This document shows, one piece after another, positions 17,045 through 25,352 of a stretch of 64,000 nt of DNA. Below the pieces are notes generated by a model, which was not told the origin of the DNA, searched no databases, and worked only from the letters and a program-made list of their open reading frames with translations. The position numbers and the translations under genes are program-made. The first letter of the stretch is position 1, and each line of letters opens with the position of its first letter. Source of the DNA: Bacteroidales bacterium UBA5326 (GTDB taxonomy: Bacteria; Bacteroidota; Bacteroidia; Bacteroidales; UBA932); contig DHQY01000013.1 of NCBI GenBank assembly GCA_002408205.1, forward strand, positions 82,007 to 146,006. The letters are read 5' to 3'.

Positions 17045-18643
17045 CTACTCACGAAGCCACGACTTAAGGAGTGCCATTTGTGACGGATTGGCGTCATCGG
17101 TCATTTTAAGGAAATAATTGCCGGATGCATCGGGACCGATCAGGATTAACCCGGCATAGGATAAATATTTATTGTAATCAAGGGTCTTTGTGGTATAAAT
17201 ATATTCAAAGACTTCAGCAAGGGATTTGCCGGCAACGGTTTCGCAAACAAATTGAAATTCAGCATCGGTAAATCCCCTGCCCTTTTCTTTATAATACACA
17301 TTATACAAAGTCCTCATAACATCGTCCAAAGACTTGATGTTTCCGGTAACATGACGGATCTCCAGATCCAGCAGCAAACCTGCCAGGGGACCTTTTATGT
17401 AATACGAGACGGTCTTGCCTTCATTCCCTCCAAACGGGCCATCGCTCCAGGTGTTGTAGCTCGACTGCGCCAGGGACTGATGGAATCGGCCCGGATTATT
17501 TTCCAGCGATTTGATATTGCTTTCAAAATGAGCAAGAAATTGCCGTGTATCAGTTAATCCGGACGCTTTCATTATGGCCCAGGTATAATATTCCGTAAGG
17601 CCTTCGCTGATCCATAGCTGGTTGGTTCGGCTACCGTTTTCATAATCGAAAGGACCCAGTTCAAAAGGCCTGATCCGTTTAACGTTAAAATGATGAAAAT
17701 ATTCATGGCAAAGGAAATCCATGGTCCTGAGAAACGATTCCGGAGCATCCAATCCTTTACCGTCAAAACTTACCGTTGTGCTGTTCAGATGTTCTATGCC
17801 GCCCATTCCGGGACCAATTCCGATGAAAGTATACTGGGTGTAAGGAATATCGCCCATAAGCGACACGACAGTTTTTACCACTTTTTGTAACGAAGCCATG
17901 AATCGCTCACCGTCAAAAGGTTCCATGCCAAAACCCAGAAACCGGTGCGGAACGCCCTCAACTTCAAAGCCGGGCAATTCTTTCAGATTTCCCGCCAGGA
18001 TAGGAGAATCGTATAGAATATCAAAATCGGAAGCATAAAATACATCCTCCTGCCCTGCCACAGGTTCCAGGCCGGTTGCGATATGAGTCCAGTCAGGCAG
18101 ATTGTCTTTCTTCACGGCTACCGTTACCGGCAAATGAATCCGTTGGTCTACATAAAGAAAAGTATTACATGGAACAATATAGGCATGCGTAGCGTCAAGG
18201 AAACTGCGTGCCACAAAGCGCTGCATGGCTTTTACATAATAGATTACCTTAACAGGAGCTTTCAGCGGAGCGGCCTCGGGACAGGTAATACGCCAGGCTG
18301 CGGAGCCGGCTTTTTTGATGGTCAATTCCCTGCCTTCACAGTCAAACGCCGAGATATCTTCCACATCGTCACCATAATGCATCATCTGGTAATAACCGGG
18401 CATCCATCCGGGCATTCTCAAAACAAGCGAATGCAGTGTGCCTGCCACCGGCGAAACACCGGGGTCAACTCCTGCACAGATGGCTTCCTGCTGCAATATC
18501 AGTTCTACCATAAAGCGTTGCGTTTCGGGTCCGGGCATCGATACCGTATAACAAACCGCCCCGGTATTCCGGGCATTCACCTCCAGGGGCAGCAAAGCAA
18601 CCCATATAAGACAAGCGAAAAGGATCAGCTGTTTTGTTTTCAT
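17045..18643 (-). CDS. M61-family (glycyl aminopeptidase-like) metallopeptidase, exported
   Basis: This 532-aa protein has a Sec signal peptide (MKTKQLILFACLIWVALLPL, cut near VNA). The N-terminal beta domain carries LRMPGWMPGYYQM, typical of M61. The zinc motif HEYFHHFNVKRIRP (HExxH) and the downstream glutamate in WISEGLTEYYTW provide the ligands of a gluzincin catalytic centre. Many M61 proteins have a C-terminal PDZ domain; here the protein ends soon after the catalytic domain, so PDZ seems absent. It is probably a periplasmic aminopeptidase for Gly/Ala-rich peptides. It is separated from the ars operon upstream by a terminator hairpin. Confidence 0.85.
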   Translation of the reverse strand: MKTKQLILFACLIWVALLPLEVNARNTGAVCYTVSMPGPETQRFMVELILQQEAICAGVDPGVSPVAGTLHSLVLRMPGWMPGYYQMMHYGDDVEDISAFDCEGRELTIKKAGSAAWRITCPEAAPLKAPVKVIYYVKAMQRFVARSFLDATHAYIVPCNTFLYVDQRIHLPVTVAVKKDNLPDWTHIATGLEPVAGQEDVFYASDFDILYDSPILAGNLKELPGFEVEGVPHRFLGFGMEPFDGERFMASLQKVVKTVVSLMGDIPYTQYTFIGIGPGMGGIEHLNSTTVSFDGKGLDAPESFLRTMDFLCHEYFHHFNVKRIRPFELGPFDYENGSRTNQLWISEGLTEYYTWAIMKASGLTDTRQFLAHFESNIKSLENNPGRFHQSLAQSSYNTWSDGPFGGNEGKTVSYYIKGPLAGLLLDLEIRHVTGNIKSLDDVMRTLYNVYYKEKGRGFTDAEFQFVCETVAGKSLAEVFEYIYTTKTLDYNKYLSYAGLILIGPDASGNYFLKMTDDANPSQMALLKSWLRE

Positions 18644-18668
18644 ACTACAATAATAAACATTGAAACAT

Positions 18669-18692
18669 AAAAACCGGCTTATGACCGGTTTT
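18669..18692 (-). terminator. Terminator between arsenic operon and M61 peptidase gene
   Basis: A perfect 8-bp stem (AAAACCGG / CCGGTTTT) with a 7-nt loop is followed on the minus strand by further T residues. It lies 58 bp after the permease stop codon, so it should end the ars transcript. Confidence 0.8.
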
Positions 18693-18749
18693 GTTGGACG
18701 TTCTTTTTATCATTATGGATTATTTAAACAGCAGCAGGAACCAATGTTG

Positions 18750-20090
18750 CTATAAACTACCGAACAATAACCCGGTAAAAGTAGCCATAACTATAACAAG
18801 TGACACATATACAATCGTCTTTTTCGTACCCATTACTCCCCTGATGACCAACATATTTGGCAAAGAAAGAGAAGGGCCGGCCAGCAGCAGGGCCAACGCA
18901 GGTCCTTTGCCCATACCCGATGCCAGAAGCCCCTGTACAATCGGGACCTCGGTCAATGTGGCAAAATACATGAAAGCCCCTACTACACTTGCGAACAAGT
19001 TGGAAAGAAGCGAATTACCGCCAACAGCCCATTGAATCCATTCATTGGGAATGACACCCGCGATAGACACCTTGTCATGTGTCGAGCCGAGGAGGAACCC
19101 GGCCGTCACCACGCCTACCGCCAGCAGTGGGAGAATCTGTTTAGCAAAAGCCCAGGCAGAAAGCGTCCACTCCCGGTTTTCTTCGTTCTTCTTATCGAAT
19201 AACGTCATTAGCGAGATGGAAATAATTCCTGTGATCATGGGTACCATGGGCGCCAGTTTTGCCGGTGATATATACGCATTCGCCAGGAAAGCCGAGGCGG
19301 TGGTCACTACGGCTCCGGCGAGTACCCAGCGCCAGTTGATCTTAAGAATGTGTATGAGCGAATAACAGAGAAAAAGTGCCAATGCGCCGGTAATAAACCA
19401 TTTATAAGTAAAAAGGTAATACCAGGCGCTGGTGGTATCTCCGACCGACGGAGCTCCCCAGTTAGCAAAAACCAGAATGAGCACCAGGGTGAAAAAATGG
19501 AATGAAGTCTGCCACAAAGGTCTTTTCTCGGGCAGAAGCGTTATATGCATCTGTTCTTCTTTCTTAACCTTTTCTTCTTTCCGGTAAATAAACGACATAA
19601 TAAGCCCAATAATAATAGCAAAAAGGATAGCTCCCACAGCCCGGGCAAGGCCCATTTCAAAACCCAGGATCTTGGCGGTCAATACAATGGAAAGAATGCT
19701 GATGGCCGGCCCCGAATATAAGAAGGCTACGGCAGGTCCCAGCCCTGCCCCTCTTTTATATATACTGGAAAATAATGGTAAGATCGTACACGAGCAGACG
19801 GCCAGTATAGCCCCCGAAACGCTGGCCACTGTGTAAGAGATCCATTTCCTGGCATTTGCCCCAAAATATTTAAGCACCGAACCCTGGCTTACAAAGATTG
19901 ATATAACACCCGCAATAAAGAAAGCAGGTAGCAGGCACATGACCACATGTTCTCTGGCGTACCATTTGGCAAGGTCCAGGGTCGCGGAAATGGCCGTTGT
20001 AAAACGGCCGCTCTCAAGGGGCAGAAAGAACACGGCAGCAAAAACCACCAGTATCCATAAAAGTATTTTTATTTCTTTTTTAAAATCCAT
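18750..20090 (-). CDS. UPF0718/ArsP-like eight-to-ten-TM permease, last gene of the arsenic operon
   Basis: ATG 20090 (MDFKKEIKILLWILVVFAAV) is chosen because it lies 12 bp after the upstream stop; a longer frame would run back into arsG. The 446-aa protein has many membrane helices and the conserved cysteine motif AVCSCTILPLFSSIYKRGAG, which resembles the paired-cysteine site of UPF0718 permeases such as ArsP and SO_0444. A charged cytoplasmic loop (YRKEEKVKKEEQ) separates two repeat halves. ArsP-type permeases export trivalent organoarsenicals. Linkage to arsR, arsC, arsF and arsG supports a metalloid role. Export of copper or another metal, as suggested for SO_0444, is an alternative. Confidence 0.8.
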   Translation of the reverse strand: MDFKKEIKILLWILVVFAAVFFLPLESGRFTTAISATLDLAKWYAREHVVMCLLPAFFIAGVISIFVSQGSVLKYFGANARKWISYTVASVSGAILAVCSCTILPLFSSIYKRGAGLGPAVAFLYSGPAISILSIVLTAKILGFEMGLARAVGAILFAIIIGLIMSFIYRKEEKVKKEEQMHITLLPEKRPLWQTSFHFFTLVLILVFANWGAPSVGDTTSAWYYLFTYKWFITGALALFLCYSLIHILKINWRWVLAGAVVTTASAFLANAYISPAKLAPMVPMITGIISISLMTLFDKKNEENREWTLSAWAFAKQILPLLAVGVVTAGFLLGSTHDKVSIAGVIPNEWIQWAVGGNSLLSNLFASVVGAFMYFATLTEVPIVQGLLASGMGKGPALALLLAGPSLSLPNMLVIRGVMGTKKTIVYVSLVIVMATFTGLLFGSL

Positions 20091-20101
20091 AAAACAAAAA
20101 A

Positions 20102-20806
20102 TTAGAGAAACAACATAACTACGTAATAAGTTCCAACACCAATGAAGAGCACGGCAACGATCCTGCGAAACCAAAACTCAAACGATTTGATTTTATTGTA
20201 TACTTTCCCGATGGACCCCAGGGAAAAAGCGATCAACCAGGAAAAAAGGATCACCGGTATACCTGTGGCAACGGCAAAAATCAAAGGCAGGTACAATCCC
20301 GATGCACTGTTTATAGTCATAGGGATAAGCATCCCAAAATAAAGTACCCCGCTATAAGGACAGAATGCCAGAGCAAACACCATCCCCAACAGAAGCACAC
20401 CCAGGAATCCTTTATTTGCCCGTTGCTCCCATTTATCGGTTAAAGATCTGAAACCGGGCCATTTTATAAAATTAAAAACACCCAGCATAAATAAGCCAAT
20501 AAGAATAAGCAGCGGCCCTAATATTTTTTCTCCCCATTGCTGCAGTACACCGGACACATTTAGCTCCCCTACACTTAAGAACAGGATTAGCCCTATAACC
20601 GTATAGGTTATGGCCCGTCCAAGGGTATAAACAAGACCGTTATAAAACACCCTCTGCCGGCTTTGAATATCCTTGCTTATATAAGCAATGGCAGTGATAT
20701 TTGTAGCCAACGGACAGGGACTGATGGCAGTCATGAGGCCCAGCACACAAGCCGAGATAAATGGGAACTGTGCATTCCCAAGAAGATTTTGCAGAAACTC
20801 CATCAT
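20102..20806 (-). CDS. arsG: ArsG-family membrane permease (DsbD/TauE-like)
   Basis: This 234-aa protein has about six membrane helices in a DsbD/cytochrome-c-biogenesis-like fold. Paired motifs SACVLGLMTAISPCPLATN and LGMVFALAFCPYSGVLYFG carry the conserved Cys-Pro of this superfamily. ArsG-family proteins are annotated as aromatic arsenical efflux permeases that work with ArsF. Here arsF lies 6 bp upstream and a thioredoxin-like gene before it, the usual order in Bacteroidetes. The protein may move electrons or arsenicals across the inner membrane. The label is based on operon context as well as motifs. Confidence 0.8.
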   Translation of the reverse strand: MMEFLQNLLGNAQFPFISACVLGLMTAISPCPLATNITAIAYISKDIQSRQRVFYNGLVYTLGRAITYTVIGLILFLSVGELNVSGVLQQWGEKILGPLLILIGLFMLGVFNFIKWPGFRSLTDKWEQRANKGFLGVLLLGMVFALAFCPYSGVLYFGMLIPMTINSASGLYLPLIFAVATGIPVILFSWLIAFSLGSIGKVYNKIKSFEFWFRRIVAVLFIGVGTYYVVMLFL

Positions 20807-20812
20807 GTGGGG

Positions 20813-21190
20813 CTATTTTAGAGAGTCTATTGTTTCTTTGATTTTTTTGGTGAATTTATCGGGATTTGACCGGGCATTAAGAAACCCGTCATTGGTAAGA
20901 TCAATTTTTTTATTCCCTTTGACAACAAGCAAGGCCTGACCCTTCGCCCCCAGTTTCTTTGCCAGGGCATTATTAGCCTTATCGTCAAGATTCACAGATT
21001 TAAGAACAATCTTGCCTCCGTAGAAATCAATGAGAGCATCTTGAGCCACGGCCTCAACGGCCTGACAAGTCACACATCTCCTGGAAAAATGAAAATAATA
21101 GACCTCAATCCCCGACAGATCGTCTTTATCGTTAGCAAGGGAAGTAAAGGCAATAAATGAACAAGCCAGTAATAAGAGTACTTTCTTCAT
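20813..21190 (-). CDS. arsF: ArsF-family thioredoxin-fold protein, exported
   Basis: This 125-aa protein has a signal peptide (MKKVLLLLACSFIAFTSLA). The thioredoxin-like domain has the active-site motif FHFSRRCVTCQAVE (CVTC, a CxxC site). ArsF proteins are described as nitroreductase-type subunits for nitrophenyl arsenicals, and co-occur with arsG. The gene is 6 bp upstream of arsG and 8 bp downstream of a small thioredoxin-like gene. A periplasmic thiol relay to ArsG is a reasonable inference. Confidence 0.8.
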   Translation of the reverse strand: MKKVLLLLACSFIAFTSLANDKDDLSGIEVYYFHFSRRCVTCQAVEAVAQDALIDFYGGKIVLKSVNLDDKANNALAKKLGAKGQALLVVKGNKKIDLTNDGFLNARSNPDKFTKKIKETIDSLK

Positions 21191-21198
21191 GTTTTCTT

Positions 21199-21429
21199 TT
21201 ATTTAATGATTTTTTTGATTTCTTCTACAGAAGCGACCCGGCCTTTGAGCACTATTTTTTCGTCAATAACTAAAGCAGGAGTGGTCATAATCCCGTAGTT
21301 GAGTATCTCTGTAATGTCTTCAATTTTTGTTATTTGCGCGTCTACATTCATTTCTGCGACCGCCTTTCTTGTGGCTTCTTCCAAAGCCTTGCATTTGGAA
21401 CATCCCGTTCCGAGAATTTTAATGTCCAT
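21199..21429 (-). CDS. small thioredoxin-family (redox-active disulfide 2-like) protein
   Basis: This 76-aa cytoplasmic protein has the motif ILGTGCSKCKALEE with a CxxC site and the cis-proline stretch MTTPALVIDEKIVLKGRV. It belongs to the short TM0996/redox-active-disulfide thioredoxins often found in ars operons with ArsF and ArsG. Its likely role is to pass electrons or to bind arsenite. Its start lies inside the end of the broken porin gene (11-bp overlap). Confidence 0.85.
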   Translation of the reverse strand: MDIKILGTGCSKCKALEEATRKAVAEMNVDAQITKIEDITEILNYGIMTTPALVIDEKIVLKGRVASVEEIKKIIK

Positions 21430-21703
21430 GATAATAATGAGTTATTAATAATTTATAGTGTCCAACTATCCCGAGATCCCCGTTTGGTGTACCAATATAT
21501 TTATCCTGAAATGTTGGAGCAAGATAGCGGTATCCGCGCTTCTCAGCATCTTTTCCGAGGCTCATATCTATGTTTCCAAAAACCTGAATTATAGGCTTAC
21601 CTGAAGCCTCAAAATCAGTATCACGTTCTTGCGCAAACAGATGGTCAGAAAATAAAAAATTAAAGATCAGTACAAATACGCAAGACCAAATAATTCTTAA
21701 CAT
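21419..21703 (-). pseudogene. Internally deleted porin-like gene of the ars operon
   Basis: The frame encodes 94 aa: a signal peptide (WSCVFVLIFNFLFSDHLFA), then a porin-like first strand (ASGKPIIQVFGNIDMSLGKD). It jumps directly to a stretch typical of the far C-terminal part of such porins (YRYLAPTFQDKYIG, GDLGIV) before ending in unrelated residues (ITHYYHGH). Full-length porins of this type are several hundred residues long. An internal deletion plus a terminal frameshift is the best explanation. The gene retains its operon position between arsC and the thioredoxin gene. Confidence 0.6.
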
Positions 21704-21704
21704 A

Positions 21705-22133
21705 CTATCTATTGTATATTTTTTCTTTATAAAAGTTAAAAAACTCCTCTTTGATCTGGTCTCTCACTCTCCTGAACACGGCCTCAACCTGATCCGATGT
21801 GCCCCGGGCTTGTGCCGGATCTTCAAACCCCATATGGAGCCGGTGCTTTACTTTTCCGGTAAACAATGGACAGCTTTCCCTGGCCTGGTCGCAAACCGTA
21901 ATTACATAGTTCCATTCACTGTCCAGGAAATCATCCACCCTGGCAGGTATATTCTGGCTGATATCAACACCAGCTTCTGCCATTGTTTTAACCGCTAATG
22001 GATGTACTGCTCCGGCGGGATTTGTGCCCGCTGAACGGACGGTCAGCGAATGATCAAACGATTGAAGGAAACCCTGAGCCATCTGGCTGCGGCAACTGTT
22101 CCCGGTACATAATATCAATACTTTTACCGGCAT
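21705..22133 (-). CDS. arsC: arsenate reductase (low-molecular-weight phosphatase type)
   Basis: This 142-aa protein has the P-loop CTGNSCRSQMAQG (CX5R with Cys10) near the N-terminus. A redox pair lies in ITVCDQARESCP. These are the three cysteines used by thioredoxin-coupled ArsC to reduce arsenate to arsenite. The sequence also contains AGTNPAGAVHPLAVKTM, typical of the family. The ATG overlaps the arsR stop by 10 bp, so the two are translated together. The product would feed arsenite to efflux; a classical ArsB/Acr3 gene is not present in the window. Confidence 0.92.
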   Translation of the reverse strand: MPVKVLILCTGNSCRSQMAQGFLQSFDHSLTVRSAGTNPAGAVHPLAVKTMAEAGVDISQNIPARVDDFLDSEWNYVITVCDQARESCPLFTGKVKHRLHMGFEDPAQARGTSDQVEAVFRRVRDQIKEEFFNFYKEKIYNR

Positions 22134-22450
22134 GAGTCAATTTTCTTTATATCATTAAAAAAGTCGGCAAACAAAGCTCGGGCAGTCTCCCAATTTTCTT
22201 TATTTATACAATACTTTACCTGCGGTGGCTTAATTTCTCCCTGGATCAGCCCCGAGTCTTTCAGCACGGACAGATGTTGCGACACCGTGGCCTTGGCAAT
22301 AGGCAGCACTTCGTGCAGGTTTCCGAAAAAACAACATTCCCTGACTGCAAGAAATTCCAGTATGGCCACCCGGGCGGGATGTGCCAAAGCTTTAGCGTAC
22401 AAGGCTATTTGAATTTGATGCGATGTGTAATCGGTTATTTCCATTTGCAT
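22124..22450 (-). CDS. arsR: ArsR-family metalloregulatory repressor
   Basis: Two in-frame ATGs at 22450 and 22444 (MQMEITDYTSHQ) give 108 or 106 aa. Longer starts run into the promoter. A winged helix-turn-helix is visible (LAHPARVAILEFL, IAKATVSQHLSVLKDSGLI). The motif VRECCFFGNLHEVLP places two adjacent cysteines where ArsR family members bind As(III). It should bind the palindrome at 22461-22478 that covers the -7 box and release it when arsenite binds. It is the first gene of the operon. Confidence 0.92.
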   Translation of the reverse strand: MQMEITDYTSHQIQIALYAKALAHPARVAILEFLAVRECCFFGNLHEVLPIAKATVSQHLSVLKDSGLIQGEIKPPQVKYCINKENWETARALFADFFNDIKKIDSCR

Positions 22451-22460
22451 TATTTTATTT

Positions 22461-22496
22461 GTTCGCAAATATACGAACAGTTCGTAATAACACAAA
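22461..22496 (-). promoter_or_regulatory. ars operon promoter with ArsR operator wrapped round the -7 box
   Basis: On the minus strand TTTG (22493-22496) is followed by exactly 19 bp and then TATATTTG (22466-22473), a full match to the Bacteroidetes -33/-7 consensus. The -7 box is flanked by GTTCG and CGAAC, forming a palindrome with 5-bp arms whose 8-bp centre is the -7 box itself. A repressor bound there would occlude the box directly. A further GTTCGTA half-site lies in the spacer. Confidence 0.85.
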
Positions 22497-22530
22497 CATT
22501 ATATACTGAAAAAATCGTTATATTTGATTA

Positions 22531-23337
22531 ATGATGAGAGAAAATTTTCCTGTAAAGAACACCCTGCTAAAAGACTATATCCGGGATTACTGGATTGTGG
22601 AATTTGACGGGATGGAGGAATCTCAGGAAATGATCGTTCCCCCTATGGGGTTCCCGGTTATGCATCTGCATTATGGAGAAGAATCCAATTTTTATAAACA
22701 CAAACACTTGACTTGTCAATCGGTTATTATTGGTCAGGCAACCCGACACATTATTGTGTACCCGTCCGAAAAAGTACGGTTGATAGGTGTTAATTTCAAG
22801 CCCTATGGTCTTTATAATCTTTTTGGAATTTCCCCGGGCATTGTAACAAACAGCGCCATTGAATGCCATCAGATTATTGAAAATAAAAAACTTAATGAAC
22901 TCACCATTCTGCTAAAAAATAACCGGGATAAAGATACCTGTATTCTTGCCGTGGAACAATTACTCATTGAACAGAGGAAAAATGAGATACAGACATTCAG
23001 ATACCTCGACTCTCTTGTAGACAGAATTGAAAAAGAGAACGGCTTACTCCATACAAAAACACTACTAAATAATAGTATTTCTTCGCGGACTCTCCAGCGG
23101 TATTTTCAGAAAGTGATAGGGGTATCTCCAAAATCATTCTGCCAGATCTTGCGTCACAAGTTCATAATGCAACAATGCTACCACAATCCGGATTTTCAGT
23201 GGAACGATATTGTCCTGAAAGGCTATTACTATGACTATTCCCATTTTTATAAAGATTTCCACCATTTTTCCGGTCATAAACCAGCTGGTTATTTAGCCCT
23301 AAAGAATCAATATGCAGCAGATATGCTAAGGGTTTAA
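22531..23337 (+). CDS. AraC-family transcriptional regulator
   Basis: This 268-aa protein has an N-terminal domain (about 1-150) of the cupin-like DUF6597 type (PVMHLHYGEES, VIIGQATRHIIVYPSEKVRLIG). The C-terminal AraC helix-turn-helix pair includes ISSRTLQRYFQKVIGVSPKS and YDYSHFYKDFHHFSGHKPAGY. The ligand is unknown. It is divergent from the ars operon and shares its 80-bp intergenic region, which may only be coincidence. A TATATTTG sequence at 22519-22526 lies 4 bp before the ATG; if used as a -7 box it would give an almost leaderless message. Confidence 0.85.
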   Translation: MMRENFPVKNTLLKDYIRDYWIVEFDGMEESQEMIVPPMGFPVMHLHYGEESNFYKHKHLTCQSVIIGQATRHIIVYPSEKVRLIGVNFKPYGLYNLFGISPGIVTNSAIECHQIIENKKLNELTILLKNNRDKDTCILAVEQLLIEQRKNEIQTFRYLDSLVDRIEKENGLLHTKTLLNNSISSRTLQRYFQKVIGVSPKSFCQILRHKFIMQQCYHNPDFQWNDIVLKGYYYDYSHFYKDFHHFSGHKPAGYLALKNQYAADMLRV

Positions 23338-23427
23338 CCTTTCAATCACTTTTGTCGCATTTTTACATCTGTTTCTTTTTACAATTTGCTTCCTTTGTGC
23401 AAATAAATTCAAATGAATTGAGAAGTT

Positions 23428-24726
23428 ATGAATAAACGTATGCTGCTGGCCATGATAGTGGGCCTTTTATGTTTCTCCTACGGAAATGCACAAATCCGGC
23501 TCGACAAAGTCGCCAAAAGCGTGAAGAATAAAACTGAACGGAAAATAGAAAAACGTATTGAGCAGAAAGCAAACAAAGCTGTTGACAAAGGACTTGACAA
23601 TGCAGAAGAAGCTATAAATCAAACCGTTTATCCGGAAAAGAAAACCAGGGATCAAGCTGCCAAAACACCTGAGGACACACAGACTGAAGCGCCACAGGCT
23701 GAAGAACCACAGAGTCAGCAAACGGGCATCAGAGTATGGGCTTCTTACGATTTTATTCCGGGGCCGGAGATCCTGTTTGAAGATGACCTGAAGGATGAGG
23801 TAAACGGAGAATTTCCTTCCAAATGGGATCTTGTAAGGGGAAATATAGAAAATGCCTCTGTTGACGGAGAAAACGTTATTTATTTCATAAAAGTGAATGC
23901 CAATGGCGGAGGCGGAATTGTTCCCCTTCTTGAACATTCAGATAAAGATTACCTGCCCGATGAATTTACCGTTGAATTTGATGCCTGGTTCCCAAATCAA
24001 CATCTGACCTATTATCTGTTTTTTGCAGATTACAGAAACCAAAAAAATATATATAGAACAGGAAATAACAGCGAAGAATATTCTGCCGAGCAATACCTGC
24101 GTTTCAAACAAAACAGCGCAGAGGGAAAGAATATTGATGTCAGATATCTGGAGGGAACTAATTCCGTCACCAATGTACCCCGATGGAGACACATAGCCGT
24201 ATCGTTTAACAAGAGGGCACTGAAAGCGTATCTGGATCAGGAACGGGTTCTGAATATTCCTAATGTACGGTTTAATCCTACTGGGATAGGCGTTTCCAGT
24301 CATAATTCAGATGGTAAAACCCCGGGGTATATTAAGAACATACGTTTAGCCAAAGGCGCTGTCCCACTGTATGATAAATGGCTGACAGAAGGCCGTTTTT
24401 CCACAACAGGTATCAAATTTGACGTTAATAAGTCTACCCTTAAAAACGAGAGTATGGGAACTATTAATTATGTGGCGGAAATGATGAAAAAACACAGTGA
24501 GCTTTCTTTTATCATAGAAGGACATACCGACAGTGACGGTCAGGATGACTTTAATCAAAAATTATCTGAACAAAGAGCCAATACAGTGAAAAACACATTG
24601 GTTGAACTAGGGATAGATGCAAGCCGACTGACCTGTGCGGGTTACGGAGAAAGCCGTCCGGTCTCGGACAACACTACCCCGGAAGGAAAGGCTGCCAACA
24701 GAAGAGTTGAATTCGTTAAACAATAA
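23428..24726 (+). CDS. OmpA-family outer-membrane protein with LamG-like middle domain
   Basis: This 432-aa protein has a signal peptide (MLLAMIVGLLCFSYGNAQ). A basic, alanine-rich segment follows (residues about 25-70, VKNKTERKIEKRIEQKANKA) that may form a coiled coil. A concanavalin/LamG-like beta domain occupies about 110-310 (FTVEFDAWFPNQHLTYYLFF, WRHIAVSFNKRALKAYLDQ). The C-terminal OmpA domain contains LSFIIEGHTDSDGQDDFNQK and a RANTVKNTL helix, residues known to bind peptidoglycan. It probably anchors the envelope to the wall while presenting the LamG-like domain. It is followed after 1 bp by a small exported protein, so the two are likely co-expressed. Confidence 0.85.
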   Translation: MNKRMLLAMIVGLLCFSYGNAQIRLDKVAKSVKNKTERKIEKRIEQKANKAVDKGLDNAEEAINQTVYPEKKTRDQAAKTPEDTQTEAPQAEEPQSQQTGIRVWASYDFIPGPEILFEDDLKDEVNGEFPSKWDLVRGNIENASVDGENVIYFIKVNANGGGGIVPLLEHSDKDYLPDEFTVEFDAWFPNQHLTYYLFFADYRNQKNIYRTGNNSEEYSAEQYLRFKQNSAEGKNIDVRYLEGTNSVTNVPRWRHIAVSFNKRALKAYLDQERVLNIPNVRFNPTGIGVSSHNSDGKTPGYIKNIRLAKGAVPLYDKWLTEGRFSTTGIKFDVNKSTLKNESMGTINYVAEMMKKHSELSFIIEGHTDSDGQDDFNQKLSEQRANTVKNTLVELGIDASRLTCAGYGESRPVSDNTTPEGKAANRRVEFVKQ

Positions 24727-24727
24727 T

Positions 24728-25342
24728 ATGACCATGAGAAAGATCTTTTTAATTTCATTAATTTGCCTGATATCGCATGCCGCTATGTCACAGGACAACT
24801 ATTCCCTGCAGAAAAGATTTCAGATCAAATCCGGACATGTTGAGTACAAACTCAAAGGTTCCACCAGCGGGACAAAATCTGTATGGTTTGACGACTACGG
24901 CCAAAAGTATTACGAGGAACTCAACACTAACGATACACACAGCCTGAGCATTTTTGACGGCGACTATTATTATACAATCGACCTCCGCACTAAGGAAGGA
25001 ACCAAAATGCACAAAGATGCCATTCCGGATTTTTCTACTTTGGCAAGTGCCATGGATGAAGACGAGATCAAAGAACTTGGTGAAGATATCAAGAACGCTT
25101 TCGGGGCTACAGTAGAAGAAAAGAAAGAGACTTTCCTGGGTCGCAGTTGTGACGTCACTCAGGCGATGGGAGCTAAGGTACACAGCTACAAAGGAGTGAT
25201 ATTGCGTTCCTACGCTAAAATATTTTCCATGGAAGAGCTGGAAGAAGCCGTTACGTTTGAAGAAAACATACGTATACCCGCCTCACGTTTTACCCCGCCA
25301 TCCGGCATTATATTTTCCGAATTATCCCCCGAAGATTTGTAA
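24728..25342 (+). CDS. exported hypothetical protein, partner of the OmpA-family protein
   Basis: ATG 24728 is chosen because it follows the previous stop by 1 bp and opens a signal peptide (MRKIFLISLICLISHAAMSQ). The 204-aa product has repeated beta-strand patterns (FDGDYYYTIDLRTKEGTKM) and an acidic middle (DEDEIKELGEDIKNAF). A short motif FLGRSCDVTQAMG with a single cysteine lies near the end of the domain. It resembles DUF4412-like periplasmic proteins in overall layout, but I do not recognise it with confidence. Tight linkage suggests a function with the OmpA-family protein. It converges with the IMP dehydrogenase gene with only 10 bp between stops. Confidence 0.65.
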   Translation: MTMRKIFLISLICLISHAAMSQDNYSLQKRFQIKSGHVEYKLKGSTSGTKSVWFDDYGQKYYEELNTNDTHSLSIFDGDYYYTIDLRTKEGTKMHKDAIPDFSTLASAMDEDEIKELGEDIKNAFGATVEEKKETFLGRSCDVTQAMGAKVHSYKGVILRSYAKIFSMEELEEAVTFEENIRIPASRFTPPSGIIFSELSPEDL

Positions 25343-25352
25343 CACTTTATTA

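Noticed and set aside
16893..17117. Open frame across tRNA-Ser
   Set aside because: It reads through the tRNA gene and the start of the M61 peptidase gene on the opposite strand; an artefact.
20091..20174. Longer start for the ArsP-like permease inside arsG
   Set aside because: It would overlap the end of arsG by over 70 bp and lacks permease similarity; ATG 20090 follows the arsG stop by 12 bp.
24635..24727. Earlier start of the exported protein after the OmpA-family gene
   Set aside because: It would lie out of frame within the OmpA domain, whereas ATG 24728 directly opens a signal peptide.
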